DNA of 64,000 nucleotides from Jeongeupia sp. HS-3 (GTDB lineage: Bacteria > Pseudomonadota > Gammaproteobacteria > Burkholderiales > Chitinibacteraceae). The notes under the pieces were generated by a model. It was not told the DNA's origin and ran no database searches. It worked only from the letters and a program-made list of their open reading frames with translations. The stretch is taken from positions 2,480,001 to 2,544,000 of the forward strand of contig NZ_AP024094.1 in the NCBI RefSeq assembly GCF_015140455.1, written 5' to 3'. How positions within the stretch are numbered: the stretch's first letter is position 1; each line of letters begins with the position of its first letter. A program made the translations under genes and the position numbers. Below, in pieces: positions 1 through 8,714 of the stretch.

Positions 1-2
1 GC

Positions 3-824
3 GTCACCCGCGGCCACGTCGAAATCAACGCGCAACCGTTCGCGTTTTCCGCCACCCAGGAATACAAGCACTGGTTCGTTTCGGGCGAGGTGGCCGGGGT
101 GCGGCTGAGCGATTTCGACGCGGTCATCATGCGCAAGGACCCGCCCTTCGATCAGCAGTATCTGTACAACACCTATCTGTTGAGCCTCGCCGAAGCGCAG
201 GGCGCACGCGTCTTCAACCCGGGCCATGCGCTGCGCGAATACAACGAGAAGCTGTCGATTCTCAAGCACCCCGAATTCACCATCGACACGCTGGTGACCC
301 AGCGCGACGACGACCTGCGCGCCTTTCTGGCCGAGCAGCACGACGTGATTCTCAAACCGCTCGACGGCATGGGCGGCATGGGCATCTTCCGGCTGCGGCG
401 CGACGATCCGAACATCGGCAGCATCATCGAGACGCTGACCGATAACGGCACGCGCACGATCATGGCGCAGCGTTACCTGCCGGCGATCAAGGACGGCGAC
501 AAGCGCATCCTGTTGATCAACGGCAAGCCGGTCGACTGGTGTCTGGCGCGGATTCCCAAGGACGGCGAAACCCGCGGCAACCTGGCCGTCGGCGGCACCG
601 GCGTCGCCCGGCCGCTGTCGGGGCACGACCGCGAGATCGCCGAGGCGCTCGGGCCGAAACTGGCCGCCGAGGGTCTGCTGCTGGTCGGGCTGGATGTGAT
701 CGGCAAGCATGTGACCGAAATCAACGTCACCAGCCCGACGTGCTTTCGTGAAATCACCGATCAGTCCGGCATCGACGTCGGCGCGCTGTTCATCGACGCG
801 CTGGAGCAACGGGTTTCCGGTTGA
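3..824 (+). CDS. gshB: Glutathione synthetase, 5'-truncated by window edge
   Basis: ATP-grasp ligase that joins gamma-glutamylcysteine and glycine to make glutathione in the cytoplasm. The frame is open from base 3, and about 273 of the usual ~315 residues are visible, so the start lies outside the window. Visible signatures are the MRKDPPFDQQY segment, the glycine-rich MGGMGIFR loop of the ATP-grasp fold, and a C-terminal EINVTSPTCFRE metal/ATP-binding segment. Its TGA overlaps the apbE ATG (TGATG), so the two genes are probably translationally coupled. Family assignment is firm. Confidence 0.93.
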   Translation, partial: VTRGHVEINAQPFAFSATQEYKHWFVSGEVAGVRLSDFDAVIMRKDPPFDQQYLYNTYLLSLAEAQGARVFNPGHALREYNEKLSILKHPEFTIDTLVTQRDDDLRAFLAEQHDVILKPLDGMGGMGIFRLRRDDPNIGSIIETLTDNGTRTIMAQRYLPAIKDGDKRILLINGKPVDWCLARIPKDGETRGNLAVGGTGVARPLSGHDREIAEALGPKLAAEGLLLVGLDVIGKHVTEINVTSPTCFREITDQSGIDVGALFIDALEQRVSG

Positions 825-1864
825 TGCGCCGGCTGCTTGGCCTGATCATCGCCGCCGCCAGCCTGCTGCTCGCCGGCTGCGGCGCTGATCCGCTCTACAA
901 GCAGGAAGGCTATGTGTTCGGTACCCGGGTCGAGGTGTCGATCTGGGGACTGCCACAGCAGGATGCGGCCAGGCACGTCGCGGTGATCCTGGCCGATCTG
1001 GATAGGCTCAATGCCAAGTTGCACGCGTGGCAACCATCGGACATCACCCGGCTCAACGCCCATTTCGGCCGCAATGAATCCGGCAATGCCGACACCGAAC
1101 TGATCGCACTGCTCAAGCAAGCCAAGGATTACGAAGCACGCTCGGACGGGCTGTTCAACCCGGCCATCGGTGGCCTGGTGACCGCCTGGGGCTTTCACCG
1201 CGACACCTTCTCGCCGGTCACGCCCGATCCGGTCACGCTCGCCATCCTGCTCGAGCGCAAGCCGTCGCTCGCCGATGTCGAATTCGGCGACGGCGGCGTG
1301 GTCAGCAGCCGCAATCCGGCGGTGAATATCGATCTGGGCGGTTTCGCCAAGGGCTGGGCGCTCGATCGCGAAGCGGCCTATCTGCGCAAGAACCGCGTCT
1401 ACAACGCGCTGCTCAACATCGGCGGCAACGTGCTCGCGCTCGGCAAAAAAGGCAACGAGCCGTGGACCATCGGCCTGCAGCACCCGCGCCAGCCACAAGC
1501 GATGGCGACACTGGCGCTGCGCGACGGCGAGGCCATCGGCACTTCGGGCGACTACCAGCGCTACTTCATCAAGGACGGCCGCCGCTACAGTCATCTGATC
1601 GATCCGCGTTCTGGGTCACCGGCGCAGACGATGGAGGCCGCCACCGTGCTGGCGCCACCGTCACGCGAAGCCGGTGCGATCTCCGATGCGGCGACCAAAC
1701 CGGTGTTCATCGGCGGCATCGGTCACGCGCGCCACTACGCGCAGCGCTTCGGTATCAGCGAAGTGCTGATCGTCGCCAACGACGGCAGCGTTTACATCAC
1801 GCCGGCGCTGCAGTCGCGGCTGAAATGGCTGATCCAGCCGCCGCATTTATACCGCTTGCATTAG
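824..1864 (+). CDS. apbE: FAD:protein FMN transferase, lipoprotein
   Basis: ApbE transfers FMN from FAD to a threonine of target proteins such as Na+-NQR or RNF subunits on the periplasmic side. The 346-aa product starts with a lipoprotein signal (MRRLLGLI then LLLAGC), so it should be anchored through Cys. Family marks include GFAKGWALDR, LLNIGGN, GTSGDYQRYF and the YSHLIDPRSG block near the C terminus. I chose ATG 824, which overlaps the gshB stop, over the TTG one codon upstream. No NQR or RNF genes are visible, so the acceptor protein is unknown. Confidence 0.92.
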   Translation: MRRLLGLIIAAASLLLAGCGADPLYKQEGYVFGTRVEVSIWGLPQQDAARHVAVILADLDRLNAKLHAWQPSDITRLNAHFGRNESGNADTELIALLKQAKDYEARSDGLFNPAIGGLVTAWGFHRDTFSPVTPDPVTLAILLERKPSLADVEFGDGGVVSSRNPAVNIDLGGFAKGWALDREAAYLRKNRVYNALLNIGGNVLALGKKGNEPWTIGLQHPRQPQAMATLALRDGEAIGTSGDYQRYFIKDGRRYSHLIDPRSGSPAQTMEAATVLAPPSREAGAISDAATKPVFIGGIGHARHYAQRFGISEVLIVANDGSVYITPALQSRLKWLIQPPHLYRLH

Positions 1865-1956
1865 CACAGTCGGCCCGCCCCTATCGCGGAAATGCGCCGA
1901 TTTGAGTTATAACACTGGATTGTTCGGCCTCAAGCCAAGATAGGAAGTAGCCCCGC

Positions 1957-2352
1957 ATGATCGGCATCATCATCGTGACTCACGTGACGCTCGGCGACGC
2001 CCTGTACGCCTGCGCCCAGCACATCATGGGGCGACCGCTGCCCAATCTGGCCCAGCTCGCCGTCAGCAAGGCAGACGATCCGGATACCGTTGTGCTGCGC
2101 GCACGGGAACTCATCGAGCAACTCGATGACGGCGCCGGCGTCTTGCTGCTCACCGACATTTACGGCGGCACGCCGTCCAACGTCGCCAACCGGCTGATCA
2201 TCCCCGGCCGGATCGAGGCCGTTGCCGGCGTCAACCTGCCGATGCTGGTTCGCGCACTGACGTACTGCCATCAACCGCTCGAAGTCGTCGTCAGCAAGGC
2301 GATTACCGGCGGACTCGAGGGCGTGCTCTACATGCTGCCCGAATCGCACTGA
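1957..2352 (+). CDS. PTS EIIA, mannose/fructose family
   Basis: 131-aa soluble EIIA-Man domain. His9 in VTHV is the expected phosphorylation site and accepts phosphate from HPr. LLLTDIYGGTPSN is the typical family core. No EIIB, EIIC or EIID partner follows; ptsH and ptsI do. This three-gene order is the incomplete PTS seen in many betaproteobacteria and Neisseria, where it is thought to signal rather than transport sugar. An AGGAAG sequence about 11 nt upstream may serve as ribosome site. Function in this organism is inferred from context. Confidence 0.88.
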   Translation: MIGIIIVTHVTLGDALYACAQHIMGRPLPNLAQLAVSKADDPDTVVLRARELIEQLDDGAGVLLLTDIYGGTPSNVANRLIIPGRIEAVAGVNLPMLVRALTYCHQPLEVVVSKAITGGLEGVLYMLPESH

Positions 2353-2373
2353 TCCAAACGGAGACCCATAAAA

Positions 2374-2646
2374 ATGCCGGTTCAGGACGTGCTCATCGTC
2401 AACAAACTTGGGCTGCATGCCCGTGCTTCCAGCAAGTTCACCCAGCTTGCCAGCCGTTTTCAATGCGAAGTCTGGATTACCCGCAACCAGCGCCGCGTCA
2501 ACGCCAAGTCCATCATGGGCGTGATGATGCTCGCCGCCGCCAAAGGCAGCACCGTCACGCTGGAAACCAGTAACGGCCCCGACGAGATCGAAGCCATGAC
2601 CGCGCTGACCGCGCTGATCGCCGACAAGTTCGGCGAGGGCGAATAA
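2374..2646 (+). CDS. ptsH: Phosphocarrier protein HPr
   Basis: 90-aa HPr that carries phosphate from EI to EIIA. His15 sits in LGLHARAS. Ser46 lies in the AKSIMGVMML helix, the place where HPr kinase/phosphorylase acts in bacteria that have it. It lies 21 nt after the EIIA gene and 20 nt before ptsI, so it is clearly one operon. The conserved Ser46 suggests HPrK control, but no hprK is in this window. Confidence 0.95.
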   Translation: MPVQDVLIVNKLGLHARASSKFTQLASRFQCEVWITRNQRRVNAKSIMGVMMLAAAKGSTVTLETSNGPDEIEAMTALTALIADKFGEGE

Positions 2647-2666
2647 GCGACCGACCGGAGAAGACC

Positions 2667-4394
2667 ATGAGCCTCACGCTTCACGGCATCGGCATCGGCG
2701 GCGGCATCGCGATTGGCCATGCCCACCTGATGTCGCACACCGACATCGAAATTGCCCAGTATCTGCTCGACGATGCCCAGGTGCCCGCCGAGCTGATCCG
2801 CTTCGACGACGCGATCCGCCTCACCCGCAAAGAGCTGGAGATGCTCTGGGGCAGCATTCCCGAAAACGCGCCGACCGAGCTGGGTGCTTTTCTATCGCTG
2901 CACCTGATGCTGCTCAACGATCACACGCTCTCCAAAGAGCCGCGTGAGCTGATCGAAACGCAACGCTGCAACGCCGAATGGGCGCTGAAGCAGCAGCTCG
3001 ACACCCTGCTGGCGCAATTCGACGAGATCGAAGAGGAATACCTGCGCGAGCGTCGCAGCGACGTAATCCAGGTCGCCGAGCGCATCTTCAAGGCGCTCGC
3101 TGGTCACGATCCGGCCGCGCACTTGCCGGCTGCGCAAGCGCACGACAGTGTTCTGGTCGCACACGATCTGTCGCCTGCCGATATGGTGCTGTTCAAGGAC
3201 ACGAGCTATGTGGCGTTTGTCACCGACGCCGGCGGCCCGACCTCGCACACCGCCATCCTCGCCCGCAGTCTCGATCTGCCCTCGGTACTCGCGCTGCGGC
3301 ATGCACGCGGGCTGATTCGCGAAGGCGAAATGATCATCGTCGACGGCGTCAACGGCTTCGTGATCGTCGATCCGGACGAGCTGATCCTCGTCGAGTACCG
3401 CGCGCGCCAGCTGGAATGGCTGCAGAAGCAGTCGGCGCTGCAGGATATCCGCGCCAGCGTGCCGGTGACGCGTGATGGCGTCGAGGTCGAGCTGTTCGCC
3501 AATATCGAACTGCCCGACGACACCGGACTGGCGCTGACCAACGGCGCTACCGGCATCGGCCTGTTCCGCTCCGAATTCCTCTTCCTCAAGGAAGACGCGC
3601 TGCCCAGCGAAGAGGAGCAGTTCGAGGCCTACAAGGCCGTTGCGCTGAACATGGCCGGCATGCCGGTCATCATCCGCAGCGTCGACCTTGGCAAGGACAA
3701 GATCGCCACCTGGCAGGAAGACACCGATGCACCGAATCCGGCGCTCGGCCTGACCGGCATCCGCCTGTGCATGGCCGAACCGTCGATGTTCCGCACCCAG
3801 TTACGCGCCATCCTGCGGGCGTCGGCGTTCGGCAAGATCAAGCTGCTGATTCCGATGATTTCAACCATCGCCGAAGTCAAACAGACGCGCCGTCATCTTG
3901 AAGAAGTGAAGGCCGTGCTGCGCGCCGAGGGCGTCGCCTTCGATCACGACATCATGCTGGGCGGCATGATCGAAGTGCCGGCCGCGGCGCTGACCGTCGG
4001 CGGCCTGCTCAAGCATCTGGATTTCATCTCGATCGGCACCAACGATCTGATCCAGTATTCGCTCGCGGTCGATCGCAACGATGACACCGTCTCGCACCTG
4101 TACGACCCGCTGCACCCGGCCGTGGTCAAACTGCTGTCGCTGATCATCGACACCGCCAACGCCGTCGGCAAACCGGTATCGATGTGCGGCGAAATGGCCG
4201 GTGATCCGCAACTGACGCGCATGTTGCTCGGTCTCGGGCTGCGGCGCTTCTCGATGCTGCCGGCGCAACTGCTGAAAGTGAAGCAACAGGTGCTCGGCAC
4301 CGATGTCGCCAAACTGGCACCGCTGATCGAAGCAATGTGCGAGACCAGCGACTCGGACGAGCTGCGCGCGCTCGCCGCCCAGCTGGACGCCTGA
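2667..4394 (+). CDS. ptsI: PTS enzyme I (phosphoenolpyruvate-protein phosphotransferase)
   Basis: 575-aa EI, full length for the family. It autophosphorylates from PEP and passes the phosphate to HPr. The active histidine is near residue 194 in GGPTSHTAILARS. The PEP-binding barrel is marked by GIGLFRSEFLF, the ISIGTNDLIQYSLAVDRN block and the catalytic CGEMAGD near residue 508. The start ATG follows an ACCGGAGAAG ribosome site. It is the last gene of the PTS trio and is followed by a hairpin. Confidence 0.96.
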   Translation: MSLTLHGIGIGGGIAIGHAHLMSHTDIEIAQYLLDDAQVPAELIRFDDAIRLTRKELEMLWGSIPENAPTELGAFLSLHLMLLNDHTLSKEPRELIETQRCNAEWALKQQLDTLLAQFDEIEEEYLRERRSDVIQVAERIFKALAGHDPAAHLPAAQAHDSVLVAHDLSPADMVLFKDTSYVAFVTDAGGPTSHTAILARSLDLPSVLALRHARGLIREGEMIIVDGVNGFVIVDPDELILVEYRARQLEWLQKQSALQDIRASVPVTRDGVEVELFANIELPDDTGLALTNGATGIGLFRSEFLFLKEDALPSEEEQFEAYKAVALNMAGMPVIIRSVDLGKDKIATWQEDTDAPNPALGLTGIRLCMAEPSMFRTQLRAILRASAFGKIKLLIPMISTIAEVKQTRRHLEEVKAVLRAEGVAFDHDIMLGGMIEVPAAALTVGGLLKHLDFISIGTNDLIQYSLAVDRNDDTVSHLYDPLHPAVVKLLSLIIDTANAVGKPVSMCGEMAGDPQLTRMLLGLGLRRFSMLPAQLLKVKQQVLGTDVAKLAPLIEAMCETSDSDELRALAAQLDA

Positions 4395-4399
4395 GACGC

Positions 4400-4430
4400 G
4401 ACGCCGGCGGTCAGCCGGCGTCACGTTATT
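4400..4430 (+). terminator. Probable terminator after ptsI
   Basis: A perfect 9-bp stem (GACGCCGGC / GCCGGCGTC, 5-nt loop) begins six bases after the ptsI stop and is followed by a weak T-containing stretch (ACGTTATTT). The poor U tract lowers certainty. Confidence 0.5.
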
Positions 4431-4568
4431 TCCGGATGATGCGCAGCGTTGCAAACATCTTGCTGAAGCTGCGCCAAGCGCCGCAGGGCGCAATACGGTA
4501 TTGCTGCCACAGCCACGGCCTGCCGACAGTTCTATCATTCAGGCAACCCACGCTTTAACGAGTTCGCC

Positions 4569-5213
4569 ATGCTGCACTGGCAGTTCTTTTTCGGCGCTCT
4601 GGTCAGTCTGATCACGATGACCAATCCGCTCTCGAAAATCCCGATGTTCATCTCGCTGACGCAAAACATGAGCGAGCCGCGCCGGCAGCATCAAGCGGTA
4701 CGCGCCAGCGTGATCGCCTTCCTGATCATGACCGTGTGCCTGATCGCCGGGAACATCATCCTCGCGCTATTCGGCATTTCCTACGGCGCCTTGCGCGTGG
4801 CCGGCGGCATCGTCATCGGCCTCTTGGGCTACCGGATGCTCTATCACCTGCAAGACCCGGGCATGGCCCCCAAAGGCGCCGGAACCCGCAACCGCAACGA
4901 CTATGCCTTCTTCCCGCTGGCGATGCCGGCGATCGCCGGGCCGGGGACGATTGCCGTGGTGATCGGCCTGTCGACCGAGATCATCGAAAAGCCGACCCTC
5001 ACCACCAAAGCCCTCGCTTTTGCGCTGACGCTGGCGGCGATCGGGGTATCCAGCCTGGTGATGTGGCTGACGCTGCGCTCGTCGACCATGATCAGCGAAC
5101 GGCTCGGCAAGGCCGGGCAGGACGTAATGTCACGGCTGATGGGCTTTGTGCTAATCTGCATCGGCATCCAGTTCATTGGTTCGGGGATACGCAGCTTCAT
5201 CGCCGGCGGATAA
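4569..5213 (+). CDS. MarC family integral membrane protein
   Basis: 214-aa protein of the MarC/YhgN (UPF0056) family with about six membrane segments. Family marks are LITMTNPLSKIPMFISLT near the start and FFPLAMPAIAGPGTIA in the middle. Biochemical function is not established for the family; the old link with multiple antibiotic resistance is not supported. The 3' end of this gene, from about 5127, is repeated in degraded form at 7298-7381 beyond the acyltransferase insert (see findings). Confidence 0.9.
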   Translation: MLHWQFFFGALVSLITMTNPLSKIPMFISLTQNMSEPRRQHQAVRASVIAFLIMTVCLIAGNIILALFGISYGALRVAGGIVIGLLGYRMLYHLQDPGMAPKGAGTRNRNDYAFFPLAMPAIAGPGTIAVVIGLSTEIIEKPTLTTKALAFALTLAAIGVSSLVMWLTLRSSTMISERLGKAGQDVMSRLMGFVLICIGIQFIGSGIRSFIAGG

Positions 5214-5318
5214 TCAATTCGATCATCTAACGCCAGCGCTTTTCCTGATGCCACGCCACGGGGAAAGGATCGCATATGCACTCACTTCGAACATCTGCAA
5301 AAGAAACGAGCAACAATC

Positions 5319-7254
5319 TTGAAAGCGCCAACAAATACGTCATTTCCGTACCGTGCAGACCTTGATGGCCTTCGCGCACTTTCAATCCTATTTGTAATCA
5401 TTTACCACATAAATCCCCGTCTCCTTCCAGGCGGCTTTGTTGGCGTCGACGTTTTTTTTTGTAATTTCAGGCTTCCTCATTACATCAATCATTCTCCCGC
5501 AGATCAGCAATGGCACTTACTCATCACTTGATTTTTATTTACGTCGCGGCAAACGGATACTGCCTGTTCTATTTATAGTCCTCATCGCGACCATGCTTTT
5601 CGGGTTTATTGCCACCGGCATCCCCGGAGATCTCAGGGAAATTTCATCGGTTGGCTTATCGTCCGCGCTCTTCAGCAGCAATCTCTACTTGCCATATAAA
5701 CTCGGCGGCTATTTTGACACAATTAGCAATCAAAAGCCGTTACTGCACACATGGTCGCTCTCTGTCGAAGAGCAATTTTATATTTTCTGGCCACTCGCAT
5801 TACTATTCATGAAACGCCACCTCCGGGAAGATTACATATTCCGGGGAATCATTGCGCTCTTCATACTGTCATTTCCTTTTTCAATCTATTTATCATTCAG
5901 CTCCAGCGCCAATGCAACATGGGGCTATTTCTCCTTGCCAACACGCGCATGGGAGTTGGCAATTGGTGCCGGCCTCGCATTTCTTCCTTCGGTGAAAGAT
6001 ACCTCTAGCCGCCACTTTTATGCTTATCTTGGCGTCATTCTCATCATCGGCTCGATCTGTTTGATATCTCATTCCTCACCGTTTCCCGGCCCACATGCAA
6101 TCTGGCCATGCCTGGGTGCGGCACTGCTTGTCTATGCCGGGTCGGCACCCGGACTTGCCCGAACTAGCATTGATCGACTCCTTCAGTCCAAAGTAATGAC
6201 CGCCGTCGGCAGGCGTTCTTATGGTCTCTACCTGTGGCACTGGCCAATACTTTCCTATATGCGGTATTTGCTCGATATCGAAACACTGCCCGTCACGTGG
6301 ATTATTTCATCCATTATTGCAACGATCATACTGAGTGAACTCAGTTACCGTCTCATCGAGCAACCACTCAGAAAAAAAAGCATCTCGTTCAAAGACATGT
6401 TCAGATATTACTATCTGGCACCGCTTTTCATCATCGTTTCCATTCATACGGTCACCTCTCTCGCCTCAAGAAAACCCATTATTGCGGATGCATTGGGCCT
6501 GGTTTCAAATCAATCGACCACCCCATATTCAAATCAATGCAGTGGCGAAGATACGATTGGGCCACGCTGTCATTTTTCCTCTGCAGGAGATACGAAGAAA
6601 GACATTCTGGTCGTGGGTGATTCACACGCTGGCCATTTGACAGGCTTCCTCAACCAACTACAACCTGTGCTCGACAAATCCATCGACATCTACTTTAACA
6701 ACAGCTGCCTCACTCTCCTGTCGACCACCGTCAACAACTTGACCGCACCTGAAAGTGCAAAATCAGCATGCCTGCGGCAAAATGAATACTTTGCAGATCA
6801 TTTCAAAGAATACAAAACTGTTATATTGTCTCATCGCTGGATGGGGTATGACTGGTCTGAGAGCCGGGAAGATCAACTTCGACAAACATTGACAACGCTG
6901 TCTAAAAGCAACGTACACGTCATCATTTTTGGCGACATACCAAACTATGACAATGATCAGCTAAGAACAGCATTGGCTTATACCCGACTTGGGCTGCCTT
7001 TAAAATCAACGCCAGATTTTATCTATAAAACGAGGAATGCTTATCTTCAGCGAATCGCACAAAGCATTCCGAATGTTAGCTACTTTGATTTTGATTCAAT
7101 TTTGTGCGCGAACGATCATTGCTCTCCAATAATTGACAATAAAATTATTTATTCAGACAGGCATCATCTTAGCGAGACTGGCGCAGAAATCATTGCCAAG
7201 AAAATGCTTCAACCCAAATACTTGGACGTATTGAAATCACTCGTTTCGCAGTAA
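5319..7254 (+). CDS. OafA/YrhL-like acyltransferase with SGNH domain, frameshifted at a T9 tract
   Basis: Membrane O-acyltransferase likely to acetylate a cell-surface glycan. Part one (from TTG 5319) reads YRADLDGLRALSILFV...GGFVGVDVFF. Part two (through 7254) continues with VISGFLITSIIL, about ten membrane helices and a periplasmic SGNH domain with VVGDSHAGHL and DRHHLSETG. The parts are in different frames; dropping one T from the T9 run at 5452-5460 joins them into VDVFFVISGFL, the family consensus. A better ribosome site (GGGGAAAGGA) precedes ATG 5276, which is in the third frame and stops after 29 codons, so a second indel is possible. Base composition is clearly AT-richer than its neighbours, suggesting transfer. 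It may be phase-variable, a pseudogene or a sequencing error. Confidence 0.8.
5452..5460 (+). repeat. T9 homopolymer at the frameshift point
   Basis: Nine consecutive T follow GACG inside the conserved GVDVFF-VISGF motif. Eight T would keep the gene in frame. Such tracts are typical slipped-strand sites and also typical long-read error sites. Confidence 0.7.
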
Positions 7255-7297
7255 TTAATTGTCCAGTCCCGGCTGGTTACAAGCACGCTTCATTGTC

Positions 7298-7381
7298 ATG
7301 TCTTGGCTGATGGCTTTGTGCCGAACAACATCCACATTCAGTTCGTTGGCTAGGAGATACGCAGCTTGATCACCGTTGGCG
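7298..7381 (+). pseudogene. Degraded duplicate of the marC 3' end
   Basis: This stretch aligns with 5127-5210 (the last ~28 codons of marC) with roughly three quarters of positions identical, including TGGCTTTGTG-like, CAGTTC.TTGG and GATACGCAGCTT blocks. One base is missing relative to marC near 7312 and an in-frame reading is lost, so it is non-coding. Similarity fades upstream to about 7270. It flanks the AT-rich acyltransferase on the side opposite intact marC. Confidence 0.7.
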
Positions 7382-7439
7382 AAGAAGCAGCCTCGGGTCT
7401 TGCGGCGCATCACCGATGCGTAACAATCGTGGGCAGCTT

Positions 7440-8591
7440 CTACGCGCTCGCCTGCTGCGTTTCGGCCTTGCGCGTCACGCGGCGGCCATCGCCGACCACG
7501 TCGGCCAGCGTCCAGTTGTCCGGCAAGGCCGCGACGCCGTCGTCGTAGCGGATGCCGAGTCGTTCGGCGTGCTCGCGGCTGAACGCCAGCCCGGCGTCGA
7601 AACCGATGCGGAACAGCGTGTGCATATTCGAGTACGACCAGTCGAACATCTGCGCCCAGCGCTCGGCCGGCAGATCAGGCGACAGCAGCGGCACCTTCAG
7701 CAACGCGCGCTTCTGGCTGCCGTCGGCATTGCGGTTGTGCACCAGATCGAAGAGCTTGAGGTCGTCCTTGGCGATTTCGGTCAGCGGCGTGATGATCGAC
7801 ATCACCCACGCGTCGTACAGATCGCGCGGCGCGCGCAGCAGCTTGTCGGCACCGAGCACGTCGAACACCACCACGGTATCGATATCGGGATCGCTGGCAT
7901 CGTCGCCGATCAGCGCCTTGAAGTTCAGCGTGTCGAGCGCCGCACCCTCGATATAGTGCTGGCCGTCGATCTCCATCGGCGGGTACAGGAAGGGGAAGGA
8001 CAGCGCGGCGCGGAAATGCCGGACATCGATATCCTGACCGCGCCATTGCGCCATTTCGTGGGTATCGACGTTGTAAGCGTTGAGGTAGACCGGCTTGTCG
8101 AAACTGCGCATGGCGTCGAAATCGACGACATCCTCGATGAAGGGCACATGCGCGCACAGGCCGAGACTGTCGGCACTCAGGTCGCTCGGCGTTGCCGTCG
8201 CCCACAGCAGTTGCTGCCAGTCGCTCCATAGCCGGAAAGCCGGGCTGGCTTCGGCCATGCCCTCGACCAGATGCGCAAAGGGCGATTGCTTCAGCCCGGC
8301 GCGGAACAGGTCGGCCAACGTGCCCGGCTTGCTGAAGACCTTGAAATTGACCGGAAACGAGCGGTAGAGCGAGTCGGAAATCCCCATTTCGACCATGCCG
8401 GCCAGCGCTTCGATTGGCGTTTTTCCCTTGGGGGCCGCGTACAGCAGACCGACCAGCGCACCGGCGCCGGAGGTCGAAATCACGTCGAACTCAACCCGTT
8501 GCCGCAGCATCGCGCACAGCGCGCCGGCCATCAGCGGCATATTCGGCGCGCCACCACCAATCACCAGGGCAGTCTTGTTTGCTTTTGTCAT
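7440..8591 (-). CDS. Patatin-like phospholipase domain protein
   Basis: 383-aa protein with the patatin fold layout: a glycine-rich oxyanion loop GGGAPN at residues 12-17, a nucleophile region ISTSGAGALVG around Ser41, and a later FPFLYPPMEI...YIEGAALDTLN segment. The elbow reads S-T-S-G-A rather than strict GxSxG, and the usual D-G-A/G motif appears as E-G-A. Lipid acyl hydrolase activity is therefore uncertain. It stands alone on the minus strand, upstream of the acyltransferase genes on the same strand but 123 nt away. Confidence 0.78.
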   Translation of the reverse strand: MTKANKTALVIGGGAPNMPLMAGALCAMLRQRVEFDVISTSGAGALVGLLYAAPKGKTPIEALAGMVEMGISDSLYRSFPVNFKVFSKPGTLADLFRAGLKQSPFAHLVEGMAEASPAFRLWSDWQQLLWATATPSDLSADSLGLCAHVPFIEDVVDFDAMRSFDKPVYLNAYNVDTHEMAQWRGQDIDVRHFRAALSFPFLYPPMEIDGQHYIEGAALDTLNFKALIGDDASDPDIDTVVVFDVLGADKLLRAPRDLYDAWVMSIITPLTEIAKDDLKLFDLVHNRNADGSQKRALLKVPLLSPDLPAERWAQMFDWSYSNMHTLFRIGFDAGLAFSREHAERLGIRYDDGVAALPDNWTLADVVGDGRRVTRKAETQQASA

Positions 8592-8714
8592 GCTGTCTCA
8601 CCTCTGAACAAGGTTTACAGCATAGCGCGCGCCGCTCTCCTCACCCCGCGCCGCCGGGCGATCCGTCGCAACCTGGCCACATATCGGCGATCAACGGCAG
8701 CGCCTCGGGTCAGG

